A DNA stretch of 64,000 nt from Rhizopus sp. PT2906 (GCA_025529335.1 JAMYHX010000018.1:62001-126000); one strand, 5' to 3'; positions 9,641 through 21,662 are shown, counted from the first letter of the stretch. Notes: a model not told the origin generated them from the letters alone. Numbers and translations are program-made.

Positions 9641-10850
9641 AAAGTGAATTTTGTTGCTCATGTTAAAGGTCAAGAATCTAAAGGAGAACACCAATTGATA
9701 AATACAAAACCACCAATTGAATTTTGTAATCCGCCATTTTATTATTTTAAAGCTGTCATTTGAGACCCAAAGTACCGTGCACCATTTCCAGAAAGAGATG
9801 TCACACTGACTCGTCGCTTTTTGGTATAAATTGTATTATAAAAATTGCAAAAATGCAACTTACGAAAAGATTGTATGTGTGTGCGTACAACATATAATTA
9901 CTCATAATTATATCATAGCAATAAACTTTATTTGGTAACTAAAAATTGACAGACGTTTATTTTGAAAGAGTTTTTATGATATAATTGCTGTTCAAACAGG
10001 TATCAATCAAGGTTGCTATAGGAACAATCACGTCACATGGAATAACAAATCGGAAGGAGTAAAAGGGATTAGCAATGCATTCATGAAATTCTGCCTATTT
10101 TCCTTTTCTTACCATTTTTCTGTTTTCTTCTTTTTAAACCAATCAAATACCCCTAAAAGTAAAAGTTACCACTGGCCTGGTTCGACTGAGTTTTAAGCTA
10201 TGGGCGACTTATGTACCCTTGATGACGATCACGTCAATTAGATAACAACATCCCCCCCATGAGCAAACACGACTAAGTCGATCACTTCATTAGGGAATTA
10301 ATCTATCAATTTGAGTTGTATCTTTTATTTTTGGGGTTTTTTTTTTAAAAAAAAAGGGAAAGATATCCGAATTAGAAGGACGCACAGAACTAGAACAATG
10401 TAATACAATAAAACAATATTAAATGAGCAAGATTAGAGGTAAGGTTATATTCTATATACTTCTTCGCCAATTAAAGTTAGACTGAGTATAATTGATTATA
10501 GTTCGAGCCCCATTTGAACTAATTATAATGTCTCGCAATGATATTTCTTATAGAATGGTTACTGTGTCTATGGTTGATCTTTTTCTATTAGATTTGAATA
10601 AAAGAAATCAAAATATGGGTGCTATACAGCAATTTAAGTTAAAGCCTAATGTCATCATGAAACTACTCGCATAAAACTTTGTTGAGTTTCCATTTTTAAA
10701 ATAACCTTGATTTTTTTTTTATCAGTTTTACTATAAAATAAAATAACGATTTGATATTTTCTTTTTCTTTTTCTCTTTCTTCTGTTTTTGATGTTTAAAG
10801 GTAGCTGATTAAATAACAAAGACACCACGGGCTGTTCTTCTTATTAGCTG
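9641..10850. other. Intergenic; T10/A9 palindrome at 10337-10355
   Basis: No convincing gene. It contains a perfect homopolymer palindrome (ten T followed by nine A, 10337-10355) and a short 60-aa frame (10492-10674) without support. The right end must hold the bZIP gene promoter, with a CT-rich stretch at 10757-10785. Confidence 0.5.
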
Positions 10851-11523
10851 ATGGACTTTAACACTTTAGATAGCAACTATACTGTCTTGACTCCTACAAG
10901 ATTCCTAATGGATTCTACTACAGCAAACGACTGGAATTTCTCAACAGCTTCAAATTTCTACATGAACACGCAAACGCCATTCCAAGACCCAAAGCAAGGC
11001 ATATTGATTGCACCACCTAGTCCAACCATGACTGATTTGTCTCCTATGAAAAGCTATGCGCCAAATACTCCCCCCACTCCCCCCACACAAACTAAATCAC
11101 CTCCTCCACTTACTCCAAAAAAGACTGATCCTAATGAAGAACGTAAACAATTATTAGAAAAGAATAGGCAAGCTGCTTACAGATGCAGACAAAAGAAAAA
11201 AAGATGGGTCCAAGAACTCGAAGAGAAATCAGAGATATCCGAAAAAAGAAACAGAGAGCTTCAAGAGCAGGTTGCCAGGCTTCGTGAGGAAAGCATCTAT
11301 TTGCGCAATTTACTGCTCACGCATGGCAACTGTGAGTGCAAAGTTGTTGTAAGTTGTTAATCATGTTTGTTATTCCAATTGAATTAATTCTCTCTTTATA
11401 TAGCAAGCTTATCTTCGTCGTACTTCTGCAAATCTCTCCAGTCGACCAAGCATGATCCCTCCCGATTCTTCATACAATCCTAATTGTCTATTCACTCCAT
11501 CTTCCCAAAAACACTATGTATAG
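10851..11523 (+). CDS. bZIP transcription factor, ATF2/Atf1 (CREB) type
   Basis: Model: join(10851..11348, 11404..11523), 205 aa, with one 55-nt intron (GTAAGT...TATAG). Residues 1-95 are Ser/Thr/Pro-rich with repeated SP/TP sites (PPSPTMTDLSPMKS, NTPPTPPTQ), typical MAP-kinase targets. The basic region at about residues 100-120 (LLEKNRQAAYRCRQKKKRW) has the N-x2-AA-x2-CR signature of the ATF2/Atf1 class. It is followed by a leucine zipper whose heptads end in LRNLLLTHGNCECK, similar to the ATF2 zipper end. The nuclear role is binding CRE-like sites, in other fungi often under the stress MAPK Sty1/Hog1 (family knowledge). It lacks the long N-terminal HRA/HRR regions of S. pombe Atf1, so orthology is uncertain. 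Confidence 0.9.
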
Positions 11524-12952
11524 TTAACTTATATGAATCCAATATCCCCCTCTTCCCCTTATTATCTGTCTCTAATGGCAGTTGTGAATATTTTCTCGCT
11601 TTTCTTTATGTATTTATGTGTGACCTATGGATTATTCTCTTCTCTTTTTCTCTTCCCTAATTACATACAAGCACTATAAATAAATTGTTGCTTTATCTTA
11701 TTACCACGCTTCAAGTCAGATGATAAATGTACAACACATATCCCATTCACGCCAGATTTGAAGCAACTACACATTTGTAAAGAATCCTTGAATATACAAA
11801 TGCTTTAGAATAAAAGCTGTATGGTTTGAAGATGAAGATAAAAGCCGTGTTTATTCAAATCTACAAGGAGATAACAAATCAAATGTAAAACTTCATTCTA
11901 TGGCTGCCAATGTCCCACGCGGAATACAGTCGCTGTATATAAATAATATTAAGCTGACTATTTGTCGAGGAGCCTAGATCATTCCTCATCTTATTTCCTT
12001 CTTTTCAAACTGCTACATGCTCTTGATGTACAACATAACCTTTCAATGTCTGAAGCCGTAATAGACTCTTTATCGTTCCTTTTAACATGCTGATCTTAAT
12101 GATGACGGGTTATACGTGCCATATTGTGTGATAAGAGTCAACTACAGTACACTCTTATCAATTCCCATCATGTACCCGTTGTGGACAAAATTTCTTAAAT
12201 GAGTTAATTAATTTCTTTAGCTTTTCTTTGTGGTTTCACTTATTTTTTCCCTTTACGTGGTTGCTATTGCTTTCACAGGGGAGGATTTCAAGAATTATAT
12301 ACGGACAGAGGGGGGTTATTTCTACGGTGTAATAAAAATTTACAATAGAACCCTGGATAAGGAATACTTGCATAATGAATAATTCCTAGTAAAGGGGGAG
12401 CGGTTGGCTATCCGGCTTTATTTAAAACCAGCTTAAACAATACAAAATAGGAAAGTGAAACTTTTGAAAATCCAAAGTTCATGGAAGAGCAGTTCTTCCC
12501 AGTCAATTATTCCATTTTGGCCGTTTGGAAGAAAGAAAAGATTGGATCGATCAAGGCTATTTCAAGTATTTATTTTCATTAACAAGAAAGGAGACACCAC
12601 AGAAAAAGGTAATTAAGTATCTGTAATGAAAATATGAATAAATTGACAACATTTGATAAGGTCGATTTACATAAGTTGCTATTATTTTATTGTTTCGTAT
12701 AAAAGCGCTGACCACACGTACTATGAAAAAAAAATGTCGCTTTCGCAAAAAGCACAAAGGTATTCAGGATCCCATTAGCATTTATAGGGAAGCATTATCA
12801 ATTTGCCTCTTTGCAGCTGATCATTTTATGCTTGATAATGCTATTCCATCCTACTCCCATGCCTTTAGTCACCAGTATCCAGCCACTGACTGATTAGTTA
12901 TTAAGCTGTTTTCTTGTATATTATAAATATTGTGTTTTCAATAGATATTTAG
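11524..12952. other. Long intergenic region
   Basis: No supported gene. A 67-aa frame at 12690-12893 (MKKKCRFRKKHKG...) has protein-like composition and could be a 5' exon for the orphan exon at 12953-13141, but no canonical splice pair joins them. Pyrimidine-rich and T-rich patches are present. Confidence 0.4.
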
Positions 12953-13141
12953 TATTCTAGAACATCAAAAGAAGCTCAAGTCGTTTGGCGATTGAAATTA
13001 AATCTCACAAGAATAAAACAGGATGATTGTGGTATTGTTGGCCAGCTTTTCGCGTCATATAGCCAACAAAATGAAGTCTGTTATTTCTTATACGAGGGCC
13101 TACTGCCAACACAATACTTGAGACTTACTCTCATAAGCGAG
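12953..13141 (+). CDS. Orphan internal exon or gene remnant (63 codons)
   Basis: A start-less open stretch bounded by a plausible acceptor (ATTTAG) and donor (GCGAG/GTAGTT). It reads YSRTSKEAQVVWRLKLNLTR, then DDCGIVGQLFASYSQQNEVC and a Leu-rich end. The composition is that of a globular protein. No partner exon could be joined in frame on either side, and I recognise no family. It lies 215 bases before the HDAC-like gene and may be debris. Confidence 0.3.
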
Positions 13142-13355
13142 GTAGTTGTTACATAGACATATCTGTCGTATTTTATCGATTCCTAATTGCCTGCCAGCGA
13201 CTGTTTGCTTCGTGTGTTACTTTTACAGGCTTTTTTGCATATCACAAATCGACATCCAATGTTCATTTAGGACAAAGTGGTACAAGTAATATTTTTGTAA
13301 AACCTGCTTTGCTTTCTCCCCTTTTCTTTCGCTTGTTTCTTTTTTTTTTCTAAAT

Positions 13356-14612
13356 ATGCAGGTTGTTTATTGTGAGGATGAGTTACTACATAACCCACCT
13401 ATGGAATTGACACGCGGTGAATGGAAACCTTATGTTGGTATAGTATTTCCTTTTTTATTCAACTCATTCTTATCGCTGGTCTCTAGAAAGTCCAAAAAGA
13501 TTAGAGGCTATCAAACAAGTGATTGATCAGTATCCATCGGATTTTGAAGTCATTCAAGCCAATGACTATTCCTTAAAACCAATCCTTGAGGTTCATCCAT
13601 CAGACTATATTCAGTTTTTAACAGACATTTATCATCAGTGGACACAGGCTGGTTATCCTCCCGACGCATGTGTAGCTGACACCTTTGCTTCGATCACAAG
13701 GACAGTCAATAGAGATGTTGTTAAGCAAACAGCGAATTCGAGCCTAAGCGGAAAACTAGGATTTTATACTAGTGACCTATCTGTCATGTTTATGAAAGGT
13801 AAACGATTGATCATAAGAAATTTCATCTGATAACAGTAATAGATACATGGAAAGCTGTTTATGCCTCTGCTCAAGTCGTCTTGACAGCTGCCCATCAGTT
13901 ATTGCTTACCTCAGCTCCAGCCATATATGCTCTTTGTCGACCACCAGGACATCACGCATCGGATGCGGTAGCTGCTGGCTATTGTTATATCAATAATGTT
14001 GCTGTTGCTACACGTTTTATACAAAACTACACCCTTGAAGATATGAACAAAATCAAGAGGATATATAATGGCAATAATGATGTCAATCGGACTGAAAACA
14101 TAGATAAGAGCAATGAAAAGAAGAAAGTTCTCATTGTCGATATTGATTATCATCACGGTAATGGCACTCAAGAGATATTCTATGATGATCCAACCGTATT
14201 TTACATATCCCTTCATGGACATCCGGATTACCCTTATTTCACGGGTTCAGCTCAAGAGACAGGCTCAGGACAAGGTCTCGGATACACCATGAATATTCCC
14301 CTTTTATCTACATCAACCACAGATACAATCTATTTGGATTCATTAAACCATGCGCTTGAGGATGAACGAGTAGTACGATTCAATGCAGATATAGTTATTG
14401 TCTCGCTGGGCTTAGATACGTGGCATGAGGATCCCATTGCTGGCATGAAGGGCCTTCAAGATCCAAACACATATAAAGCAATCGGTGCACTGATCAAGTC
14501 ATCGAATGGAACAAAGAATCGACCTGTTCTATTTGTTCAAGAAGGCGGATATACCATTGACAAACTAGGGCAGCTCGCAGTAAATGTATTAAAGGGCTTT
14601 ATGGAACAATAA
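13356..14612 (+). CDS. Class II histone deacetylase-like / acetylpolyamine amidohydrolase (387 aa)
   Basis: Model: join(13356..13437, 13487..13798, 13843..14612). Zn-dependent deacetylase fold. The start MQVVYCEDELLHNP matches acetylpolyamine amidohydrolase/HDAC-like proteins. Active-site motifs are complete: RPPGHHA (about residue 164, the two catalytic His), VDIDYHHGNGTQEIFY (Asp and His zinc ligands), SLGLDTWHEDP (second zinc Asp) and QEGGYTIDKLG (Gly-Gly-Tyr transition-state residue). The HExxG-like loop of APAH proteins is not obvious, so the substrate (acetyl-lysine or acetyl-polyamine) is uncertain. A poly-T tract (13341-13349) immediately precedes the ATG, and the 3' end is 126 bp from the next gene on the same strand. 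Confidence 0.92.
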
Positions 14613-14738
14613 TAATAAGCCCAGTGTTTTGCGGGTCATAAATGCTTTCAAAAAAAAAGTCATCCCATTCTTCTTTTTTTTTCATTCAATTATTAAACTC
14701 TCCTCTCCCCTTACCTCTCTTTTTCTATTCCTGTTACC

Positions 14739-15860
14739 ATGACAATGTATAATACAATATTGCTACTTTTATTACCCATGCTTGGCTTGGTCTGTTTGGC
14801 AAAGCCGGTCAATTTTACTAGTACAGTGCGACAGTTTTATATCGCAGCAGAAGAGGAGACCTGGGATTATACCCCTTTACACTGGAACAATTATCTCAAT
14901 GAATCACTAGAAACATCAGCTCGATTTTTATTGCACACAGATACCCAAATCGGCAGTCTTTATCAAAAGGTGTTTTACCGTCAATACACTGATGACACAT
15001 TCACAGTGCCCATTCCTCATGACACTTCACTTGGCATACTAGGACCTATTCTTCGAGCAGAAGCAGGAGATAAAATATGTATTACATTTCTCAACCGTGC
15101 AAGATACACACACAGCCTATTTCCTCACACCACAATACCCAAAAGCCCTCGACACAGACTACCAGGCCAGTTTGTGGCTACAGGCGAACGATACAATTAT
15201 GAATGGAATATACCCGCCGATTACTCATTTCCACCTAATCAGTCCTCTGTTGTTTGGGCCTATTCATCCAAATCAGATCCTGTGAAGGATGTGAATGCAG
15301 GTCTCTTTGGACTTGTTGTCATTTACAAAAAGGGCATGCTTGAATGGCCATCACCTGGTGCCATGTTTCAACGTCCCAGAGGAATCGATCGAGAAATATT
15401 TACGCTCATGTCCATCACGGATGAAAGTGAGTCGAGATACTTTAAAGAATCAGCTGCACTGGCCGGTTTTAGTTGGGATCATGTCAAGAAGCTTCAAAAG
15501 ACAGATTCCATGTTTAAGCATTCAACGCAAATGTTTCATATCAACGGATACCTTTTTAACAATAACAAGCCGTTCACACTCGAATGGGGTACAACTGTGC
15601 GCTGGTATGTTGTCTCCTTTGGGGTCTCGTCTGAGGATCCACATACAGCACATTGGCATGGTGCTTCTGTCTTGTATCATGGTCACCGCGTTGACGTGGT
15701 CGATCTTACACCAATCAGCTTTGAAGTAGCTGATATGGTGCCCGACAATGAAGGAACTTGGTTGTTCCATTGTCATGTTGCTTCTCACTTGAACATGGGA
15801 ATGACATCTGTGTATAATGTAGAAAAAGTCATAATTACAGGCGATGAAGGCTGGGAATAA
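14739..15860 (+). CDS. Secreted ceruloplasmin/hephaestin-like two-cupredoxin multicopper protein (373 aa)
   Basis: A single exon. The signal peptide is about residues 1-22 (ILLLLLPMLGLVCLA). Domain 1 begins VRQFYIAAEEETWDY, the hallmark start of ceruloplasmin/hephaestin/factor VIII-type cupredoxin units. Domain 2 carries the complete copper signatures HTAHWHG and TWLFHCHVASHLNMGM (type 1 Cys-His-Met plus two trinuclear-type His pairs). Domain 1 has HSLFPH where an HPHG-like pair is expected and WAYSSKSD where HxH is expected, so it seems unable to complete a trinuclear centre by itself. N-glycosylation sequons are present (NFT, NES, NQS). It could be a ferroxidase-related or type-1-copper-only electron-transfer protein (inference). 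A CT-rich leader precedes the ATG, and MSH3 starts only 74 bp downstream. Confidence 0.85.
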   Translation: MTMYNTILLLLLPMLGLVCLAKPVNFTSTVRQFYIAAEEETWDYTPLHWNNYLNESLETSARFLLHTDTQIGSLYQKVFYRQYTDDTFTVPIPHDTSLGILGPILRAEAGDKICITFLNRARYTHSLFPHTTIPKSPRHRLPGQFVATGERYNYEWNIPADYSFPPNQSSVVWAYSSKSDPVKDVNAGLFGLVVIYKKGMLEWPSPGAMFQRPRGIDREIFTLMSITDESESRYFKESAALAGFSWDHVKKLQKTDSMFKHSTQMFHINGYLFNNNKPFTLEWGTTVRWYVVSFGVSSEDPHTAHWHGASVLYHGHRVDVVDLTPISFEVADMVPDNEGTWLFHCHVASHLNMGMTSVYNVEKVIITGDEGWE

Positions 15861-15933
15861 AAAAATAATCATAATGCGATGTCTTGTTCTTTTTCTAGTT
15901 TTTTTTTTTTTTTTTTTTATAACAAGGTTGACG

Positions 15934-18900
15934 ATGAAGCGACAGGCAACTATAAGCTCCTACTTTCCCTCCAAAAAACCAAGACAGGAAGAGACAAGTA
16001 AAGAGAACCAAGATCAGGTTGTAGACATGACCGAGAAAGTTACAGAGTTGTCTACAGAGGACCGAAAGCGACTACACGAGCAGTTTGTAGAGCGTTTTGG
16101 CGCAATAGAAGAGAAAAGACAAAACAAACGTCAACGAGTGAGTGAGCCATCACAGCAAAAGTTGAGCCCTCTTGAAATACAAGTGACAGATTTGAAGGCT
16201 CGATATCCTGACTGTGTACTCCTGATCGAAGTAGGATACAAGTTTCGATTCTTTGGAGAGGATGCTAAAGTAAACAACAACATAAAGTGGAAAAAACATC
16301 AGACTGATCCCAATTTACTCATAGATTGCATCAAGAGTACTGCATATAGCAAACATGGTCGATCGTAACTTTTACGTGGCAAGTATACCTGTACATAGAT
16401 TATCGGTGCATGTTCAAAAGTGAGTATGAACTATATATGAAACAGAACAGCTAATTGAGTACAGACAGACTAGTGGATGCAGGATACAAAGTGGGCATCG
16501 TCAGACAGACAGAGACAGCTGCCTTAAAGGCTATTGGATCCAACAAAAACCAAGTGTTTGAGCGCAAATTGACTCAAATCGTAACGAAAGGAACCCTGGT
16601 AGACGAAATGTATGAACCGGTGATGACCCATAACTCGGGCTATTTGATGTGTCTAATTGAGGAAAAGCGAGGGGGCAGTGGCGCTGATGAGTTTGTGCAT
16701 ATCGGCATGGTCGCCGTTCATCCATCAACAGGTGATATTGTCTATGACACCTTTGACGATGCCTTTATGCGGAACGAGCTCGAAACACGGCTGATCCATA
16801 TTGAGCCTAGCGAAATTCTCATATCTCAGACCATAAGCGCGCCTACTCAAAAACTGATTCGTCACTTCACAGTAGGCGAGAGTGCGGTGAGGATAGAAAA
16901 GATGCCGTCAAGTGACAATTTTTGCACAGACTATAATGCAGCAATGACATATGTCTCGGAATTCTATTCCGAAAGTGAAAGAGCTAAAGTGTTATCGACT
17001 GTCATGGAACTTCCTGGGATCATCATGTAAGACATGTTTACAGTACGAGTACAACATTTAATATGAACTATCCTCATTAGTAAAGCGCTTGCAGCCTTGA
17101 TTCGCTATCTAAAAGAGTTTGGGCTATCCAGCATGTTCCATGTTGGCAAATACATTAAAAGCTTTGTGTCTAAAAGTCATATGCTATTGAACGCCAACAC
17201 TTTGGTCAACCTTGAAGTGTACCGCAACAGTACAAATTACAAGGAAGAAGGCTCGCTCTTTTCTGTTTTGAACCATACGCAAACAAAGTTTGGTCAACGG
17301 TTGCTTAAACGATGGGTGGGTCGTCCACTGACTGATATTGAGTGAGTAAAGTGAGGTGCTACAGGGTGAGACGAACTAAACAATCAACAGGAAATTGAAT
17401 GAGCGAGTGGATGCGGTCGAAGAGCTAATGATGACAGATAACCCAAAGAAGAACAAGTTGGTAGGACTGTTAAAGAAATTACCCGATATAGAGAAGGGGG
17501 TCTGCCGCATTCATTATGGAAAGGTAAATGATGGGTTATATGTTGGACAAAAAGAGGTTCTTATTCCTTTCTACATAGTCATCCCCAACTGAACTAGTGC
17601 ACGTATTGGACGCTTTGGCAGCTGTATCGACGCTTTTCAATAATGATATAGAACCCCGATTCCAATCCGAGATGCTGAACAAGTTATTTGATACATTATC
17701 AACTATTCGAGAAGACATTTTAGAGTATAAAAAGATGATTCATCCTCAACACGCTTCTGACAAAACCAAGTTTTTGAAGTCAGAGGAAAGATGGCCAGAC
17801 ATTCCTCGAGAAAAGAACAATATCAAGTTTGTAGAAAGCTTATTGCACGAGCACCTTGAAGAGATGAAGGCTGCTACAGGCTTGAGAGATTTACGTTATG
17901 TTGAAGTGGCTGGAGTTGAGGTAATATGAGGGGATGTCTTAGTTTATAAAGGCTAATAAGGTATAATTTTTATTGGAAGTAGCCAATACAAAGACAAAGT
18001 CTGTACCAGCAGATTGGATAAAGATAAGCGGTACGAAAGCAGTAAGCCGATTTCATTCACGTTATATCATTCAACAATTAAAGGAAAGAGAGCAGCACAG
18101 AGAAAGATTAGGTCTACTTGTGGATCAAGCCTATCAAGATCTTCTTGCGTATGTTTAGGGATATATACCATACAAATGATTAACGCCCTTTTTTTTGGAT
18201 TCCTGTAGAGACATTTCAGGAAAATACGAATCATTTCGAGACGTTGTATCGTGTCTTGCTCAACTTGACTGCCTCTTGTCTTTATCTGTAGCATCCAGTC
18301 AACCTGCTTATGTTAAGCCTGTATATAAAGAAGAAAGATCGATATATGTCAAGAATGGTCGACATCCTATTGTCGAAAAACTTACCACATATGTGCCCAA
18401 TGATATTCATTTTGAAAATACCCAGACCACCATGATTTTGACAGGTCCCAACATGGGTGGCAAAAGCTCCTATATCCGCCAGGTTGCCCTTATCTGCATG
18501 ATGGGCCAAATCGGCTTATATGTACCCGCAGAGTCGGCTACTCTTTGCATGCTAGATGCAATCTATACCCGAATGGGCGCCTCTGACAATATGATAAAGG
18601 GTGAAAGCACCTTCATGGTTGAACTGCATGAGACGTCAGATATAATGAAGCATGCCACATCTAGATCTTTAGTCATTTTGGACGAATTAGGTAGAGGCAC
18701 GAGCACGCACGACGGACAGGCTATTGCCTATGCTACACTTCGATATTTTATAGAACAGGTACAATCGATTACCCTATTTGTCACGCATTATCCGTCCATG
18801 AGCCAATTCACTACCTTATATCCAAACTATGCAAATAATTACTATATGGACTATATCGAAGAAATGAACCAAGCTGGTACAGTTTATGATAAAGAATTTG

Positions 18901-19209
18901 TAAGAGGATAGAGACTGACCAATCCATACAGATGATATTCCGAATATAGTGTTTTTATATAAATTGCGTCAAGGCATCAACATGAAGAGTTACGGGTAAG
19001 ATGGTATATTTAGAAGAAACGCATGTAATTAAGATTATATTAGGATGAATGTGGCTAAATTGGCGAATATACCAATTGACATAATCAAAAGAGCAAAAGA
19101 GATATCCAACAGTCTACAAAAGGATATTGAACAGAGGCGACAAAGAAAAAGACAAGTCAGTCTTTTGAAAAAATTCTTGTCGAATGAAAACAGTTTTGCT
19201 ATAAAATAA
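15934..19209 (+). CDS. MSH3: DNA mismatch repair protein MSH3 (about 934 aa, 10 exons)
   Basis: Model: join(15934..16269, 16325..16419, 16469..17026, 17081..17341, 17391..17523, 17579..17920, 17967..18148, 18209..18876, 18932..18995, 19044..19209). The frame closes throughout, but exon 7 lacks an AG acceptor (see findings). MutS-beta subunit that recognises insertion/deletion loops with MSH2. The N-terminus has a PCNA-interacting box (QATISSYF). MutS I begins SPLEIQVTDLKARYPDCVLL with VGYKFRFFGEDA, the MSH3 (not MSH6) signature. The connector/core contains GYKVGIVRQTETAALKAIGSN. The ATPase has Walker A GPNMGGKSS (about residue 715), STFMVELHETSDIM, Walker B VILDELGRGTSTHDG and VTHYPSM. The C-terminal helix ends LKKFLSNENSFAIK. 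The upstream in-frame ATG inside the preceding gene is rejected in favour of 15934. Confidence 0.95.
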
Positions 19210-19567
19210 AACCTGTATCTTCATATTTATTGTTTAAAGAAAAATGAGTGTCAAGAGAAAGGAAAGGGAATAAGGGAAAGGGGATAAGGGAAAGGAGATG
19301 GGTTTAAAGAGGGACATTAGATGAGTAGACTTTCTTTTTTCATTATGTTTTATAAAGTCATTTCTTGAGAATTGCTGAAACTGGTTGTTAAAATATACAA
19401 TGAGGGGCATCCATAAACATATGACTGGATGTTTGTTCCCCCCTTGAGAATAAAAAAAATGAAAGAACAGCAAAAGCAAAGGAAATAATATACAAAAGAA
19501 AAGAAAGCAGATAAGGGAAGAATATACAGTCATGAATAAAGAAAGAGTGGATATAAGCGTACTACCT
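19210..19567. other. Convergent intergenic region between MSH3 and the Ser/Asn-rich gene
   Basis: Purine-rich G/A blocks (19255-19320) that probably serve the two converging 3' ends. No gene seen. Confidence 0.5.
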
Positions 19568-20366
19568 TCACATTTTTAAAAGAGCTCGTAACTTGCTTTG
19601 TATTTCTGATAAATCAACATCAAATTCTCGAAGCGAAAATGATGGAGAAGCTGAAGCCGATAATATGTTCACGGGCTCTTGAACTATGGGTACAATAGGT
19701 GATGATGAAAAGGTGGGTATAGGTAAAGTATCTGGTGCAGGAGAATTGCTAAACATTGGTCCAGCGTACACTCTACCATCAATCGCATTGTTTGAATGAT
19801 GACGTTTTCGTATAGTAGACGTGTCTTGTCTATATATTAAAAAATAGTAAGAATTTGAACTAAATAAGCCAATTCAAAACTATATCGCTCCTGGAAAAAA
19901 AGGGGTAAAGGGATATGAGTACCTCTTTGAGCCATTTATAAACATTGATATTCTGTTTGCTTTCTTTTTAGCAAGACTTGTATCAGAAGAGGATGAAGAG
20001 GAGTTATCTAAGTCTGAGACTGGTTCTAATTCGGCATTTAATACTTCATATATCTCCTTTCTACGTTCGTTTCGTTTAGTCTTTGAGGAAGTATATCTTC
20101 TCTGTAAGGGAGTGGTTGGTGCAGAAACAGAAGGCCTTCTTGCAATAGGTGTCTTTAATATTACACTATGTATCTGTTCCTCTCTCTTTTGTGGTTTTTT
20201 ATCATTATTATTATTATTGTTATTATTACTCTTATAAAGTTTCTTGAGATGAGAAGGTTTATTATTGTTATTATTAGTACTAGTATTAGTATTCTTGTTA
20301 CTGTTACTACTACTATTGCTACTAGTACTAGTACTAGTACTACTGCTACTGCTGCTACTACCACTA

Positions 20367-20401
<35 letters not shown>

Positions 20402-20560
20402 GTTACTGCTGCTGCTGTTGTTATTATTATTTTTATTATTGCTATTCCTGACACGATGGCTAATGGGACTAATGTGAGACGAGCCACTTGTTTGAAGCTT
20501 GAATTGTTGTTGTTGCTCATAAGCAACAGCAGTGGTCTTTATGGAAGGTCTATCTGACAT
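19568..20560 (-). CDS. Ser/Asn-rich low-complexity protein (299 aa)
   Basis: Model: complement(19568..19829, 19923..20560), one 93-nt intron. Residues 1-35 hold a conserved-looking start (RPSIKTTAVAYEQQQQFKLQ). Residues about 38-118 are almost purely Ser, Asn, Gly and Thr, encoded by trinucleotide repeats. Then come a basic SP/TP-rich segment (KTPIARRPSVSAPTTPLQRR), an acidic helix (EIYEVLNAELEPVSDLD) and a Ser cluster. Exon 2 adds a Pro/Ser stretch and a short amphipathic end (DVDLSEIQSKLRALLKM). It looks like an intrinsically disordered regulatory protein with kinase sites. No family recognised. The low-complexity tract leaves the antisense frames open as shadows. Confidence 0.65.
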
Positions 20561-21662
20561 TGATATTTTATAGTGATAATATCATTAATTTAATACAAAA
20601 GAAAAGAAAGAAAAAAGAGTAATATAAATGCACAAGCGTTTTTTTATGAAATTTCACAATTTCAGCCCCCTTAGTCCAATTGTTATTAACTGTATCACCT
20701 CTGCCTCCTTGCTACAGTTATAAGAGGAGTATACTCTTGCTTCCCATACATAGTAAAAGCAATAACAATGACGACAATGAACAAGCTAATATATATATAT
20801 ATATATTCCACAAATATGAAAGGATAAAATACTATATACACTCTGTTAAACCACAAAAATAGTTTACAACTTGTCATGATACTAATCTTGTCACACGCAT
20901 GACCAAAATGGCTATGTTGACTTCCACTTCGATTCCTGATTTAACAGATGGTTTTTATTTTTATATCCCTTTTCAAGCTAACAACGTGAATATTAGGATA
21001 GTTTTTTTTTTTTTAAAAAAAAAAATATCTCCAACACAACAGTACCAGGAGCGGGGCATCCATCACATTATTCGTTCTTTGTTTGATTATTTGCTTCATC
21101 CGATTCCTAATCTGATAGTGTTTTGCCGTTGAAAAGAAGAATTGTGACATGATCTGCTTGACCTAATTGGCGACTTTGTTGAAGCAACTCTTATCTGGTT
21201 TTTACAACATATGCCAAGAACAACGTCTGATCTGCTGCTAAGCTTGTTTGCAAATGTGTGAGGCTTGTTAATAAAAAGAATGTAATGTATCAACTGTATC
21301 TTTCATAGTGCCAATCATGACAGTGTTGACTTGAGTTTCTTTTGACTTTCTGTCAGTGCATCCTGTGATGTAGTCGTGCTATCGCTGCCAAGCACAGGGA
21401 TGCGAAGGCCTTTAGTTGTATAAGGATAAGCTTCTGGAATTGATCCATCTTGGTTTTATAAAAGTTGGTATCATGTCGGTTTCCCCCTAGGTTGAGCATT
21501 ATTGGCGAACGATTACTTTTTATGTCTTGATCTTGTCCGCCATTGATACACACCCAATGCTCGAAATCGCCAAGTTGCAAATTCCCCAAATGCTTGGCCG
21601 GTTTACCAAAAATTAATCATAGACGCAGCGAGCTTATTATGGACCATGGGCACATTCCATCG
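20561..21662. other. Intergenic; T13/A11 palindrome at 21002-21025
   Basis: No supported gene. It contains an (AT)n run near 20793-20806 and a homopolymer palindrome of 13 T and 11 A at 21002-21025. A 78-aa minus-strand frame (21353-21589) has no recognisable relation. Confidence 0.45.

Noticed and set aside
10500..10512. GTTCGAGCCCC as a tRNA T-loop
   Set aside because: No matching stem bases and no tRNA body on either side.
15522..15872. Minus-strand 116-aa frame over the multicopper gene
   Set aside because: Shadow; the plus-strand frame has full domain signatures.
20161..20557. Poly-Leu, poly-Val and poly-Thr frames
   Set aside because: Shadows of the trinucleotide repeat in the Ser/Asn-rich gene.
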